The notes under the pieces: generated by a model
Told to the model about the DNA's origin: nothing
What the model saw: only the letters and a program-made list of their open reading frames with translations
Databases searched by the model: none
Part shown: positions 18,007-27,431 of the stretch, in pieces
How positions within the stretch are numbered: the stretch's first letter is position 1
How the letters are laid out: each line of letters begins with the position of its first letter
NCBI RefSeq assembly: GCF_900113045.1
Contig: NZ_FONY01000032.1
Location: 1 to 64,000 of the forward strand
Direction of reading: 5' to 3'
DNA length: 64,000 nt
Source of the DNA: Thermoflexibacter ruber
GTDB taxonomy: Bacteria; Bacteroidota; Bacteroidia; Cytophagales; Thermoflexibacteraceae
Program-made: the position numbers and the translations under genes

Positions 18007-18204
18007 ATGAAAACAGGTAAAGTTAAATTTTTTAATGAGTCCAAAGGTTATGGGTTTATTATCGAAGATGGTTCAAGCAAAGAAATTTTCGTACATATCA
18101 GCGAAATAGCAAATGGTCTGAAACTCAACGAGAATGATTCGGTTTCCTTTGAGGTAAAATCAGGAAAAAAAGGGCTAAATGCAGTAAACGTATCAAAAAT
18201 GTAG
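18007..18204 (+). CDS. Cold-shock domain protein
   Basis: 65 residues forming a single cold-shock domain: KTGKVKFFNESKGYGFIIED contains RNP1 (KGYGFI) and EIFVHIS is RNP2. It binds single-stranded RNA/DNA and probably acts as an RNA chaperone. The 157-base stretch before the start is AT-rich and free of genes, which would suit a regulated leader as in other cold-shock genes, but no defined structure was identified. It is monocistronic, followed by an inverted-repeat element. Confidence 0.95.
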   Translation: MKTGKVKFFNESKGYGFIIEDGSSKEIFVHISEIANGLKLNENDSVSFEVKSGKKGLNAVNVSKM

Positions 18205-18221
18205 TTCTGCCTATGAAAGTG

Positions 18222-18337
18222 AGTCTGGATTTAAGTACGTTCTTAAATGAGTTATTTTATCATTCTTAAGTCATTCACTTTTCAATAGTGCAGATATTTT
18301 AAAATACCTATTTGTAAAAGTTCGCTAAATCCAGACT
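18222..18337. repeat. 116-base element with 12-base terminal inverted repeats
   Basis: AGTCTGGATTTA (18222-18233) is matched by its exact complement at 18326-18337, with 92 bases between and no open frame. The size and ends suggest a MITE-like element filling the gap between the cold-shock gene and the opposing kinase gene. A related GAGTCTGGATT occurs at 6515-6525. Confidence 0.5.
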
Positions 18338-18347
18338 TTAACTACGC

Positions 18348-18950
18348 TCACAATCTACTCTTTATCAACTCCAATACATAGTTCCTATCCTCCAAACTGT
18401 GCCTTACGTCCAACTCGTTTACGTCTATGACGAGCAGTTCTGAAAGGTTATAGTTTTTAAAGTACTCCTTGTAATGCTGGTTAAGAGACTCCCAATAGCT
18501 TCGCTCTACTACTTTCTCAAACTCTCTGCCTCTTTCATGGATTCGTGCAATTGCATTCTCTACTGTAATGTCCAAATATACCATAAGTTTAGGTCGCTCA
18601 ATATGTTCTAACATATTGAATAACAGCTCTTCGTACAAATGATACTCCTCCTTAGACATCAGCTCTCCTTCCATAAGCAATCTTGCAAAAATTACATCTC
18701 CGTAAATACTTCTATCCATAATGCACCCCATAAGTTGTGCTGCTTCTTTGAGCATTTTAAAACGCTTATTCAAAAAATAAATTTGGATAGGGAAGCTATA
18801 TCTTTTTTGATCGTAGTAAAACCTGTCCAGTAGCGGATTGTTGTCCACAGGTTCTTTAAAAAAAAGCAAGTCTAAATCTTTTGCCAAAATTTCTCCCAAA
18901 GTGGTTTTTCCCGCCCCCACTACACCGTCAATACAGATTACTGATTCCAT
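18348..18950 (-). CDS. Deoxynucleoside kinase
   Basis: Starting at MESVICIDGVVGAGKTTLGE, the protein has the P-loop GVVGAGKTT, the MDRSIYGDVIFARLL motif (DRS) and MVYLDITVENAIARIHERGREFE with the lid arginines. This matches the deoxycytidine/deoxyadenosine/deoxyguanosine kinase family, which phosphorylates deoxynucleosides for salvage. The base specificity cannot be fixed. An upstream in-frame ATG at 19016 would add 22 residues unlike the family N terminus, so the ATG at 18950 is preferred. It is divergently arranged with cytidine deaminase, another pyrimidine salvage gene. Confidence 0.9.
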   Translation of the reverse strand: MESVICIDGVVGAGKTTLGEILAKDLDLLFFKEPVDNNPLLDRFYYDQKRYSFPIQIYFLNKRFKMLKEAAQLMGCIMDRSIYGDVIFARLLMEGELMSKEEYHLYEELLFNMLEHIERPKLMVYLDITVENAIARIHERGREFEKVVERSYWESLNQHYKEYFKNYNLSELLVIDVNELDVRHSLEDRNYVLELIKSRL

Positions 18951-19232
18951 AATTTTTTCTTTTACAACTGTTTGCTTAAAAAATACTTGGTAATAATCAA
19001 GATAATTTATCTCCATTTCTTTTTTTTTCGCCCAAAAGTAAAAGAAAGTTAGGAAGTGCGAAATGATTTGAGCCTTTATTATTTTACTTCACACATGCTT
19101 ATACGTTGCTTTATTTTTTATACCAAGTTTGCACTTAATCTATTTAGATGAAAATAAATTCACTTTTAGGAACTTTCTCACATAGGTTTTAGTTTTCAAT
19201 TTCCCTATTTATTAAGAAAACAAAAATCTCTT

Positions 19233-19718
19233 ATGCCTTGGAAATTAGCTTTAAACACATTTTTTTATGTGTATGACCATGAAAATGAATTAGATATTGA
19301 TACTTTTAAACTTCTTCTTTCTGCTCGCCAAGCTGCTGAGAATGCGTATGCTCCATATTCCAATTTCTTTGTAGGCGCGGCTATTCTTTTGGAAAATGGA
19401 GCCATAGTCAAAGGAAGTAATCAGGAAAATGCCGCCTATCCTTCTGGCTTGTGTGCGGAGAGAACGGCTATTTTTGCCGCAGGTTCTAACTATCCTACTC
19501 AAAAAATCCTTATGGTCGCTATAACTGCCAAACGCAAAAATGAATCCCTTTTCTTAGCGGCTAACCCTTGCGGTGCTTGCCGCCAAGTACTTTCTGAATA
19601 TGAAAATAAACAAAATCAGCCTATCAAAGTTATTATGGAGGCGGGTAACGGCAAAGTTTACACTTGCGATTCGGTCAATATGCTGCTGCCTTTGAAGTTC
19701 AGTAGTGGGAACTTATGA
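19233..19718 (+). CDS. cdd: Cytidine deaminase
   Basis: 161 residues with the zinc-site motifs of cytidine deaminase: CAE at residues 74-76 (GLCAERTA) and PCGACRQ (Cys113 and Cys116), plus AYAPYSNFFVGAA. It converts cytidine and deoxycytidine to uridine and deoxyuridine. About 20 residues precede the usual start of the fold, and no later Met is available to remove them. It lies divergent from a deoxynucleoside kinase and 30 bases before the ABA4-like gene. Confidence 0.93.
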   Translation: MPWKLALNTFFYVYDHENELDIDTFKLLLSARQAAENAYAPYSNFFVGAAILLENGAIVKGSNQENAAYPSGLCAERTAIFAAGSNYPTQKILMVAITAKRKNESLFLAANPCGACRQVLSEYENKQNQPIKVIMEAGNGKVYTCDSVNMLLPLKFSSGNL

Positions 19719-19748
19719 CGTATTCTAACAAAACATAATTTACTAACT

Positions 19749-20192
19749 ATGAAGTCATTAGAGCTTATTTTTTCCATTTTCAATGCACTTATCCTGCCTC
19801 AATGGATACTGATGATTTTTGCGCCGCGTTGGAAATGGACACTTTGGTTGGTCAATTCTTACCTTATTCCTATTGGTATTGGCATCGCCTATGCCGTTTT
19901 AGTCCTTCCCAATCTCTTTGGCAGTGGACAAGTGCCAGATTTCGGTACGTTGGACGGCATAAAAAATCTATTCAAAATGGGGAATGATGAGGTAGTAGTA
20001 GGTGGCTGGTTTCATTACTTAGCTTTTGACTTGTTGGTGGGGAGTTGGATACTCACAGATAGCCAAAAAAACAGGATAAAGCATTGGTTTGTTGCACCTT
20101 GCTTGTTTTTTACGCTTATGGCTGGTCCGGTAGGCTTTGTACTTTATCAAATTATCAAGTTTATTTCACCCAAAACTCAAAAACAAGCATAA
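19749..20192 (+). CDS. ABA4-like (DUF4281) integral membrane protein
   Basis: 147 residues with four hydrophobic segments and the family signature WFHYLAFDLLVGSWILTDSQKN, followed by APCLFFTLMAGPVGFVLY. DUF4281 includes the plant ABA4 protein needed for neoxanthin formation. Bacterial members are often associated with carotenoid producers, but their reaction is unproven and no carotenoid genes are adjacent here. It may share a transcript with cdd. Its end overlaps the opposing glycosyltransferase gene by 16 bases. Confidence 0.8.
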   Translation: MKSLELIFSIFNALILPQWILMIFAPRWKWTLWLVNSYLIPIGIGIAYAVLVLPNLFGSGQVPDFGTLDGIKNLFKMGNDEVVVGGWFHYLAFDLLVGSWILTDSQKNRIKHWFVAPCLFFTLMAGPVGFVLYQIIKFISPKTQKQA

Positions 20193-21130
20193 AGCATTTT
20201 CCTTAGATAGCTGGCTATTTTTTCTGCTTGCCTATACCCTATCAAATTGCTTAATAACCTCATTTTCAGAGATTTTTTAGGTATATAATTGGGCTGAAGG
20301 GCATAAATCTGTCGGATACACATTTCAAACTTTGCATTATCTTTGCCTATAAATGCCTTTGCACAATCTCGTAAGGCTTCTATGATTTCTGCTTTTCTCT
20401 CATTGTCAAGAGTTTGCTGGCTTTCCCAGCGTTGGATAAAATACATGAGTAACTTATAATAATCTGTGAAGTAAGTAATTACCCCATATTTACGAGAAAG
20501 TGATTGGGCATCTACGTTGTATAAGACCCCTACAATAGGTATGTGAACATATTTCGGTTTTATCTCCGAAACAAGCAAGTAAAAACGTACATCATTAAAA
20601 GTCTTAAAACTGCTGTTCCAAGCACCTATTTTTTCAATGATATTTTTAGTATATAAAAAACATGCAGTAGGTCGCCAAAATTTTCTTATGAAATCTACAT
20701 CGGGACGGTTTGAAAGAGTTTTGGCATATTTGCTTGCCTTTCTCGCTCCGTCTATATACAGTTCTTCGTAATCACAAAAAGCCACCTCTGCCTGTTCCTT
20801 TAAAAGTGTATTTACTTGACTTTCAATCTTTTGCTTATCTAACAAAATATCATCACTGTCCAAGTATTGGAAAAAATCTCCCTTCGCCAACGTCCTCCCT
20901 ATTTCTAAGGCATGAGAAACGCCTTGATTTTTTGTGCTGACGATTTGAAAAGGAGTAGTGGTAGATTCTTTGTACTTTTCCAAGATACTCAATGAACTAT
21001 CAGTAGAACCATCATTGACCACAATAATCTCTAAATGAGGATAGCTCTGCGACAGCGCCGAATCCAAAGTACGCACAAGCCATTTTTCTGCGTTGTAACA
21101 AGGAATAATGACAGATACCAAATAGTTCAT
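20177..21130 (-). CDS. Glycosyltransferase family 2
   Basis: Begins MNYLVSVIIPCYNAEKWLV, the GT-A nucleotide-binding strand. It continues with PHLEIIVVNDGSTDSSL, ALEIGRTLAKGDFFQYLDSDDIL (DxD motif) and RPTACFLYTKNIIEKIGAW. It transfers a sugar from a nucleotide donor, probably to a surface glycan; no other glycan genes surround it. The frame opens 17 codons upstream, but those residues precede the canonical fold start, so the ATG at 21130 is used. The C-terminal 60 residues are basic and helical, possibly contacting the membrane. Confidence 0.88.
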   Translation of the reverse strand: MNYLVSVIIPCYNAEKWLVRTLDSALSQSYPHLEIIVVNDGSTDSSLSILEKYKESTTTPFQIVSTKNQGVSHALEIGRTLAKGDFFQYLDSDDILLDKQKIESQVNTLLKEQAEVAFCDYEELYIDGARKASKYAKTLSNRPDVDFIRKFWRPTACFLYTKNIIEKIGAWNSSFKTFNDVRFYLLVSEIKPKYVHIPIVGVLYNVDAQSLSRKYGVITYFTDYYKLLMYFIQRWESQQTLDNERKAEIIEALRDCAKAFIGKDNAKFEMCIRQIYALQPNYIPKKSLKMRLLSNLIGYRQAEKIASYLRKMLYACF

Positions 21131-21325
21131 AACAAAAAATGAGTTTATGGCAAAAAATTTGTTAATAAGATTTAAAAGCACTAAATACTATGAGTTTATG
21201 TTCAGATATACCAATATACTCATTTCATTACTTACTCAAGAATAATACCTTCAAACTTTTGACGAATTTCATTATTTAAATAACCATTCAGATAAAGTAA
21301 TTTCCTTTATTCCAAAATTATTCCA

Positions 21326-22624
21326 GTGGATTTACCATTTAAGAACTTCATCAAAAATATTACTCAGTTTTCTATCTCAGGGCATTACGAAGATTTTTCT
21401 TTGGAACATAGGCTATTTAACAACTTGTGTTTTTTCTCTATGGCTGCTTGTGTGCTTACTATTGTATCCAATGCTTTAGTAGGGATTACGTGGCAGATGC
21501 ACATAGTAGTACTATTACTAATGATTTTTTTTTCTTATTTCTACTATCTATCAAGATTTAGAAAACTTTACAAATCACTTACGATTCCTTACCACTTCCT
21601 TGTAGCTATCTTTCTTTCTATCATGTGGTTTTTTAATGGCGGCATCCAAGGTCCTATCGGCTATTTTTACTTCATGGCTATCGTAGGGGCTATCGTGTTT
21701 ATTAGGTCGTTTCATGTCACTGTAGTATTATTGTTAGTTAATTTTATTATTCTTGTTTTTATAGATTACTATTTTCCCACACTTATTGTGGCTTATAAAG
21801 ATAGTTTTTCTCATCATTTAGATATATGCGTAGGGGTTTGCACAGTATCCTTATTAATCAGCATTGGCATTAAAAAGCTCAAGGAGAACTATAACGTAGA
21901 ACATCAAAAAGTAGAACAACAAAAACAGCAACTTAGCCAACTCAATGCAATTCAAAGTAAACTCATTTCTATTATTTCTCATGATGTTCGTTCCCCTTTT
22001 AACTCTATCAAAGGTACGCTGAACCTACTTAAATCAGAAGCATTGAGTAGAGAAGAAATCGCTATGCTTTCAGAGCGTCTTTCCCAAGAGGTAGATAGTA
22101 CTATCAACTTAGTGAACAATCTGCTTTATTGGTCACAAAATCAATTACAAGGTTTGCAAGCTAATCCTGAAAAATTTGATATACAAGAGGCTATATATGA
22201 GAATATTAAATTGGTTAGTCCACAAGCCCAAAAGAAAAACATACGTATTGAATATCCCGAACAGCTAACAGTAGAAGTATTTGCCGACAAAGAAATGATT
22301 AGAACTGTACTCCGCAACTTGCTGACCAATGCCATTAAGTTTTCTTATGAAAATAAGGAAGTATGTATTAAAAAGTACATCAAGGAAAAAGAAGTTGTCA
22401 TAGAAGTTTGCGATACAGGCGTGGGGATTCCCCAAGCAGTCAAAGAACAACTTTTTCACCTTAGTCAATACACTACTTTAGGAACTTCTAATGAAAAAGG
22501 GAACGGTATAGGATTAATGCTTTGTAAAGATTTTGTAGAGAAAAATGGTGGGAAAATCTGGGTAGAAAGTGAAGAAGGCAAAGGAAGTAGATTTTTTTTC
22601 ACCGTCCCTATTTATATTGCTTAG
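21326..22624 (+). CDS. Membrane sensor histidine kinase
   Basis: 432 residues. About six hydrophobic segments (residues 33-185) form the membrane sensor. A coiled coil (about 188-212) leads to the HisKA box SIISHDVRSPFNSIKG with His219. The HATPase domain follows with N box (LLTNAIKFSY), G1 (DTGVGIP) and G2 (KGNGIGLMLCKDFV). No receiver domain or response regulator is adjacent, so it is an orphan kinase. The start is GTG; the next ATG would cut into the first membrane segment. It sits upstream, on the same strand, of two 7TM/SpoIIE phosphatases, another family of signalling protein, which may or may not be linked. Confidence 0.9.
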   Translation: MDLPFKNFIKNITQFSISGHYEDFSLEHRLFNNLCFFSMAACVLTIVSNALVGITWQMHIVVLLLMIFFSYFYYLSRFRKLYKSLTIPYHFLVAIFLSIMWFFNGGIQGPIGYFYFMAIVGAIVFIRSFHVTVVLLLVNFIILVFIDYYFPTLIVAYKDSFSHHLDICVGVCTVSLLISIGIKKLKENYNVEHQKVEQQKQQLSQLNAIQSKLISIISHDVRSPFNSIKGTLNLLKSEALSREEIAMLSERLSQEVDSTINLVNNLLYWSQNQLQGLQANPEKFDIQEAIYENIKLVSPQAQKKNIRIEYPEQLTVEVFADKEMIRTVLRNLLTNAIKFSYENKEVCIKKYIKEKEVVIEVCDTGVGIPQAVKEQLFHLSQYTTLGTSNEKGNGIGLMLCKDFVEKNGGKIWVESEEGKGSRFFFTVPIYIA

Positions 22625-22849
22625 AAAAAGTGTTACAATAAATAAGCAAAGCTTTGCAAAAATGAAAAATTTTTCATAGTTTATCATAGTTTTCTCATGC
22701 GAGTAAATCTATTCTTAGTATAGAAAATGTCCATATTCTTTAAGTTATACTTAGATTTGCTCTGTAATTATTTGGTATTTCTTTAAACCCTTATATAGAT
22801 TTTCTGTTTTAAATGCTAATGAGGATTTTGCTATATAAAAATTCTACTT

Positions 22850-25033
22850 ATGAAATTTAAAAATTGTGTACTTAATAAGTACTGCAAACGATGTCAATTT
22901 CTTTGGTTACTTTTTTTAACAATTCATTCCTTTACATTCGCTCAGAGGCAATCTATAGAAGCTAAAAATGGCATTTTAGACCTTTCCAAATACAATTTTG
23001 AGGAGAAAGGCACAGTAGTTTTGAAAGGGGAGTGGGAGTTTTATTGGCAAAAATATCTTAGAGGCATTGATTTTACGCTCCAAACACCTTCTGGATTGGT
23101 AAATGTTCCTGACAGTTGGAATAATTATGAAATAGAGCAAGGAAAGAAGTTACAAACACAGGGTTATGCCACCTATCGCTTGCGCATTAAAGTTCCCTCT
23201 CAATATAAGCAAAATGAGCTTTTAGGCATCAAAGTTGGGTTCATTGCTACTAACTACGCCCTTTACGTGCAGAATAAACTCTTGAATAGAGCCCGAGATT
23301 TGGGCAAAGATGCTTCAAACACCAAAGGCTACTATAATCCTGATGTATATTATTTTGTTCCTCAAAGAGATACCGTAGAAATAGTCATGCACATTGCCAA
23401 CTTTGCTGACCGCCTTAGTGGATTGACTCAGACACTTACCTTAGGGAAAGCAGAGCAAATTCGTAAAGACTACGAGAGTAGCTTGATGATAGATTTCTTT
23501 CTTTTAGGAATATTAGTCATCATGGGCTGTTACCATGTAAGTTTGTACATATTCAGACAAAAGGTAAAAGCGACGATTTGGTTTGCCTTGTACTGTTTTT
23601 TAATAGCTATAAGAATCTTAGTTACAGACAACTACTATCTAACTGACCTGTTTCCAGATATACACTTTGAGGTAGGCAATAAACTCTCTTATCTCACCTT
23701 CTACTTGGGCGTTCCTTTATTGGCTGTTTTTGTTCATTCTCTATACAAAGAGGATTTTTCCACTTATGTAGTCAAATTTTACTTATTACTTGGAAGCATA
23801 TTTTCTTTGGTAGTATTGTTTACTGACGGATTTTTTTATTCTACATGGTTGGTATATTTTCAGTTAGCGGCGCTGCTTATCATCGTGTATTCTATTTATT
23901 TTGTTGTCAGGATTCTTGTAAAAAATAGAGAAAATAGCAAAACTTTCGCCTTGGGTTTGTTCACCATTTTTTGTACTGCCACCAACGACATACTCTTTTC
24001 AAACCTCATCATCAATACAGCTAATCTCATGCCTTGGGGGCTTTTTGTATTTATCTTCTCTCAGACGCTTATTCTTTCTAAGCGATTTTCTAATGCTTTC
24101 AATCGCGTAGAGGAACTCTCTGAACAGTTACAAAAGGCAAATGCAGCATTAGAAACCAAAGTAGAAGCTCGTACCCAACAGCTCAAGGAAGCCAATGAGG
24201 AACTTGCACAGAATTTTGAGGAACTAAAAGCCAACTTAGAACTAATTAATCAACAGAATAAAGAAATCAAGGCACAGCACTTCAGCATTACTTCAAGTAT
24301 TAACTATGCCAAAACCATACAGCAGAGCGTTCTACCCAATTTTGATAATATACAAACTCATTTTTCAGATAGCTTTTTGATTTTCAAGCCCAAAGACATT
24401 GTTTCTGGTGATTTTTACTATTTTAATCAAAAAGGAAATAAAATCTTCTTAGCGGCGGCAGACTGCACAGGACACGGCGTGCCGGGAGCGTTTATGAGCT
24501 TGATTGGTTATAAAACGCTCAATGCAATCATAGAGGTTCACCAAATCACCGAACCCGCACATATTTTAAAAAGCCTTGACATAGGCATTAGGCAAGTTCT
24601 TAGGCAGGGAGAGGATTCAAAGAGTCGTGACGGCATGGATATAGCTTTGGTAGTGATAGAAAAAGAGCAAAAGCAGATAAAATTTGCTGGTGCCAAAAAC
24701 CCCTTAGTCTATATGTTGAATGGGCAAATGGAAGTGGTTAGCGGGGACAAATATAGTATTGGCGGAAGTGAAAATAGCAGTTTTAATCAAACTACCGTCC
24801 ATTTTTCAGAAAAGGACAATTTTAGTTTTTATCTATTCTCTGATGGCTACCAAGACCAGTTTGGGGGGGAAGCCAATAAAAAATTGATGAAAAGGCATTT
24901 TAGAGAGTTGCTTTTCCAAATTAAAGGCTTATCTATGCAAGAGCAAGGCAACCTGCTCCAAGAATGGCACGAGGCATGGAAAGGAAATTTAGCCCAAACA
25001 GACGATATTTTAGTGATGGGTTTTCGTTTGTAA
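22850..25033 (+). CDS. 7TMR-DISM receptor with SpoIIE-type phosphatase, copy 1
   Basis: 727 residues: signal peptide ending FTFAQ; an extracytoplasmic beta domain of the 7TMR-DISM-extracellular type (GEWEFYWQKYL...VPDSWNNY...GYATYRLRIKVP); seven hydrophobic segments (about 215-415); a coiled coil with a TKVEARTQQLKEAN linker; and a C-terminal PP2C/SpoIIE phosphatase domain (KPKDIVSGDFYYF, AAADCTGHGVPGAFMS, SDGYQDQFGG, DDILVMGF). The metal-binding aspartates (SGDF, ADCTGHG, DGYQDQ, DD) are present. It probably senses an external ligand and dephosphorylates a serine in a cytoplasmic partner, as SpoIIE/RsbU proteins do. A close paralogue follows, its start overlapping only non-coding sequence. 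Confidence 0.9.
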   Translation: MKFKNCVLNKYCKRCQFLWLLFLTIHSFTFAQRQSIEAKNGILDLSKYNFEEKGTVVLKGEWEFYWQKYLRGIDFTLQTPSGLVNVPDSWNNYEIEQGKKLQTQGYATYRLRIKVPSQYKQNELLGIKVGFIATNYALYVQNKLLNRARDLGKDASNTKGYYNPDVYYFVPQRDTVEIVMHIANFADRLSGLTQTLTLGKAEQIRKDYESSLMIDFFLLGILVIMGCYHVSLYIFRQKVKATIWFALYCFLIAIRILVTDNYYLTDLFPDIHFEVGNKLSYLTFYLGVPLLAVFVHSLYKEDFSTYVVKFYLLLGSIFSLVVLFTDGFFYSTWLVYFQLAALLIIVYSIYFVVRILVKNRENSKTFALGLFTIFCTATNDILFSNLIINTANLMPWGLFVFIFSQTLILSKRFSNAFNRVEELSEQLQKANAALETKVEARTQQLKEANEELAQNFEELKANLELINQQNKEIKAQHFSITSSINYAKTIQQSVLPNFDNIQTHFSDSFLIFKPKDIVSGDFYYFNQKGNKIFLAAADCTGHGVPGAFMSLIGYKTLNAIIEVHQITEPAHILKSLDIGIRQVLRQGEDSKSRDGMDIALVVIEKEQKQIKFAGAKNPLVYMLNGQMEVVSGDKYSIGGSENSSFNQTTVHFSEKDNFSFYLFSDGYQDQFGGEANKKLMKRHFRELLFQIKGLSMQEQGNLLQEWHEAWKGNLAQTDDILVMGFRL

Positions 25034-25056
25034 TCGCTCATTGTTGTAAGATAAGA

Positions 25057-27240
25057 ATGTTATTTTTTCTGTATAAAAGTATTTTTTTCAGGTATCTCAT
25101 ATACTTGCTAACAACAACACTTTTTTTTGCTTGTAGTGCTAAGAAAAAAGAAACTACAAGAGCGGAGAAAGGAGTGATAGACTTTTCTAAATCTAATTTT
25201 GAAACTCATAGTGCTATTGCCCTAAATGGAGAGTGGGAGTTTTACTGGAAACAATACTTGATAGGGAAAGACTTTGAGCAGGCATCTCCCTCTTATGTAG
25301 AAGTACCTAATAGCTGGGACAGTTATAAAACTATTTCTGGTGAAGTCCCCACTACGGAAGGATATACCACCTATCGGCTTAGGGTCAAAATTCCTTCTGT
25401 GTTTAGAGGTAATGAACTCTTGGCACTCAAATTAGAGTTTATTACTACGAATTATGCCTTGTTCATAGATAATAAACCTATGAATCAGCCAAAAAAATTA
25501 GGGACTTCGCCTGAAACCACCGATGGGCATTACGACCCAGAAATATATTTTTTCATCCCTCAAAAAGATACAGTAGAAATCGTTTTTTTTGTGGCTAACT
25601 ATGCCTATCGACTTGGCGGGCTTACGCAAACTATTTCTTTGGGGAAAGCACAACCTATTAGTACAGAGAGAGAAAGAACCATACTTATCAATTTTTTCTC
25701 TATTGGTGTACTTGTCATTATGGGTCTTGCCCACTTGATACTCTTCTTTTTCCGCAGGCGGACTTGGGCTATTCTTTATTTTGCTTCTTACTGTTTTATC
25801 ATCGCTCTTAGAGCCTTTTTCACTGATGATTACTATTTTACAGATATATTTCCTAACGCTGATTTTGAGGTAGGAAATAAACTTTCTTACCTGACATTTT
25901 CAATAGGAATGCCTATGTTTGCAATGTTTGTTAAATCTCTTTATTCTGAGGACTTTTCTTCCTATGTTATCAAAGTTTTACTTTTTTTCAGTGCCATTTT
26001 TTCCTTATTAGTACTATTTACTCGAGGCATAGTGTATTCTAATTATCTGATTTACTATCAACTAATTGCTTTTTTATTAATTCTTTATGCACTCTATTTC
26101 ACTATTCGCATTTTGATAAAGCGTAGAGAGGGGAGCGTTATTTTTGCTTTTGGTATGGCAACCATAATCGTTGCCGCAACAAATGATATTCTTGTAGCAA
26201 ATGTGGTCATAGATTCCATTAATTTGATGCCCATAGGCTCGTTTATTTTTATTTTTAGTCATACCCTTCTTCTTTCTAAAAACCTTGCTTCTGCTTACAA
26301 AAAAGAAGAAACTTTTTCCAAAGAGCTTTTACAAACCAATCAGATGTTAGAAGCCAAAGTGAAAGAAAGGACATCGAGCTTACAAGATATCCAAACTAAA
26401 TTATTTGAAAATCTTGAGGAGTTAAAATCAAAAATCAACACTGTCAATGTGCAGAATAAGGAAATCAAGGCACAGAATCTTTATATCACTTCCAGTATCA
26501 ACTATGCCAAAACTATTCAATACAATATTTTAAGTGATTTCAAAGTCATACAATCTCATTTCCCTGATAGTTTTTTGGTTTTCAAGCCCAAAGACATTGT
26601 TTCTGGTGATTTTTACTATTTTAATCAAAAAGGAGATAAAATCTTCTTAGCCGCGGTGGACTGCACAGGACACGGCGTACCGGGAGCGTTCATGAGTTTG
26701 ATTGGTTACAAAATTTTGAACGAAATTATTGATGTCCAGCAAGTTTTTACTCCTTCAGAAATACTGAGAAACTTGCATTTAGGTATCAAAGAAATTTTTA
26801 ATCAAGAGGCAAATACACATAGAAATGGAATGGACATCGCTTTAGTCATGTTAGATAAAGGAAATAGCACTTTGACTTTTGCGGGAGCCAAAGCTCCGTT
26901 GGTATATATCAAAAATGGAAAAATGAACATGATAGAAGGGGAAAATTTTTACATAGGAGGCAATTCTTCCAAGTCAGAGGTAAATTTTTCTCAAAGTACT
27001 ATCTTTTTCTCAGCCAATGACCAATTTAGTTTCTATCTATTCTCTGATGGCTACCAAGACCAGTTTGGGGGAGAAGAAAATAAGAAACTAATGAAAAAGC
27101 ATTTTAGGGAACTACTTTTCCAACTTAAAGACTTTCCAATGAAAGAACAGGGCAACTTGCTCCAAGAATGGCACGAAGCATGGAAAGGGAATTTAGCCCA
27201 AACAGATGATATTTTAGTGATGGGTTTTCGCTTGTATTAG
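25057..27240 (+). CDS. 7TMR-DISM receptor with SpoIIE-type phosphatase, copy 2 (lipoprotein-like)
   Basis: Same domain order and the same length (727 residues) as the gene before it, starting 23 bases after its stop. The N terminus ends in LFFACSAKKK, a lipobox-like Cys, where copy 1 has an ordinary signal peptide. The extracytoplasmic domain (GEWEFYWKQYL...GYTTYRLRVKIP), seven membrane segments and phosphatase motifs (KPKDIVSGDFYYF, AVDCTGHGVPGAFMS, SDGYQDQFGG) are conserved. The DNA is nearly identical across the phosphatase core and the last 70 bases but more diverged elsewhere. An ATG 93 bases earlier lies inside the previous gene and is rejected. It is likely co-transcribed with copy 1. 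Confidence 0.9.
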   Translation: MLFFLYKSIFFRYLIYLLTTTLFFACSAKKKETTRAEKGVIDFSKSNFETHSAIALNGEWEFYWKQYLIGKDFEQASPSYVEVPNSWDSYKTISGEVPTTEGYTTYRLRVKIPSVFRGNELLALKLEFITTNYALFIDNKPMNQPKKLGTSPETTDGHYDPEIYFFIPQKDTVEIVFFVANYAYRLGGLTQTISLGKAQPISTERERTILINFFSIGVLVIMGLAHLILFFFRRRTWAILYFASYCFIIALRAFFTDDYYFTDIFPNADFEVGNKLSYLTFSIGMPMFAMFVKSLYSEDFSSYVIKVLLFFSAIFSLLVLFTRGIVYSNYLIYYQLIAFLLILYALYFTIRILIKRREGSVIFAFGMATIIVAATNDILVANVVIDSINLMPIGSFIFIFSHTLLLSKNLASAYKKEETFSKELLQTNQMLEAKVKERTSSLQDIQTKLFENLEELKSKINTVNVQNKEIKAQNLYITSSINYAKTIQYNILSDFKVIQSHFPDSFLVFKPKDIVSGDFYYFNQKGDKIFLAAVDCTGHGVPGAFMSLIGYKILNEIIDVQQVFTPSEILRNLHLGIKEIFNQEANTHRNGMDIALVMLDKGNSTLTFAGAKAPLVYIKNGKMNMIEGENFYIGGNSSKSEVNFSQSTIFFSANDQFSFYLFSDGYQDQFGGEENKKLMKKHFRELLFQLKDFPMKEQGNLLQEWHEAWKGNLAQTDDILVMGFRLY

Positions 27241-27260
27241 TATATAGGATATATTAGACT

Positions 27261-27336
27261 TCTTGCGAAAGTGTTTTTTTATCGCCTCACCCCTGCTTCT
27301 CTCCTTCTGAGAGGGGAAGTAGGTACTTTCGCAAGA
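27261..27336. repeat. Nested inverted repeat after the phosphatase pair
   Basis: Outer arms TCTTGCGAAAGT (27261-27272) and ACTTTCGCAAGA (27325-27336) are exact complements. Inside is an imperfect hairpin of the CCCTGCTTCTC/GAGAGGGGAAGTAGG kind. A nested palindrome of this size resembles the REP-like intergenic units common in Bacteroidota; it may also terminate the upstream transcript. Confidence 0.55.
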
Positions 27337-27431
27337 ACAATGGTAAAATTTTACTCGTAATTGTTAGTTTTATTTCTACTCAATATTTTATATCTTTACA
27401 AGACTTATTGCATCTTTCAGAAAAAATTACA

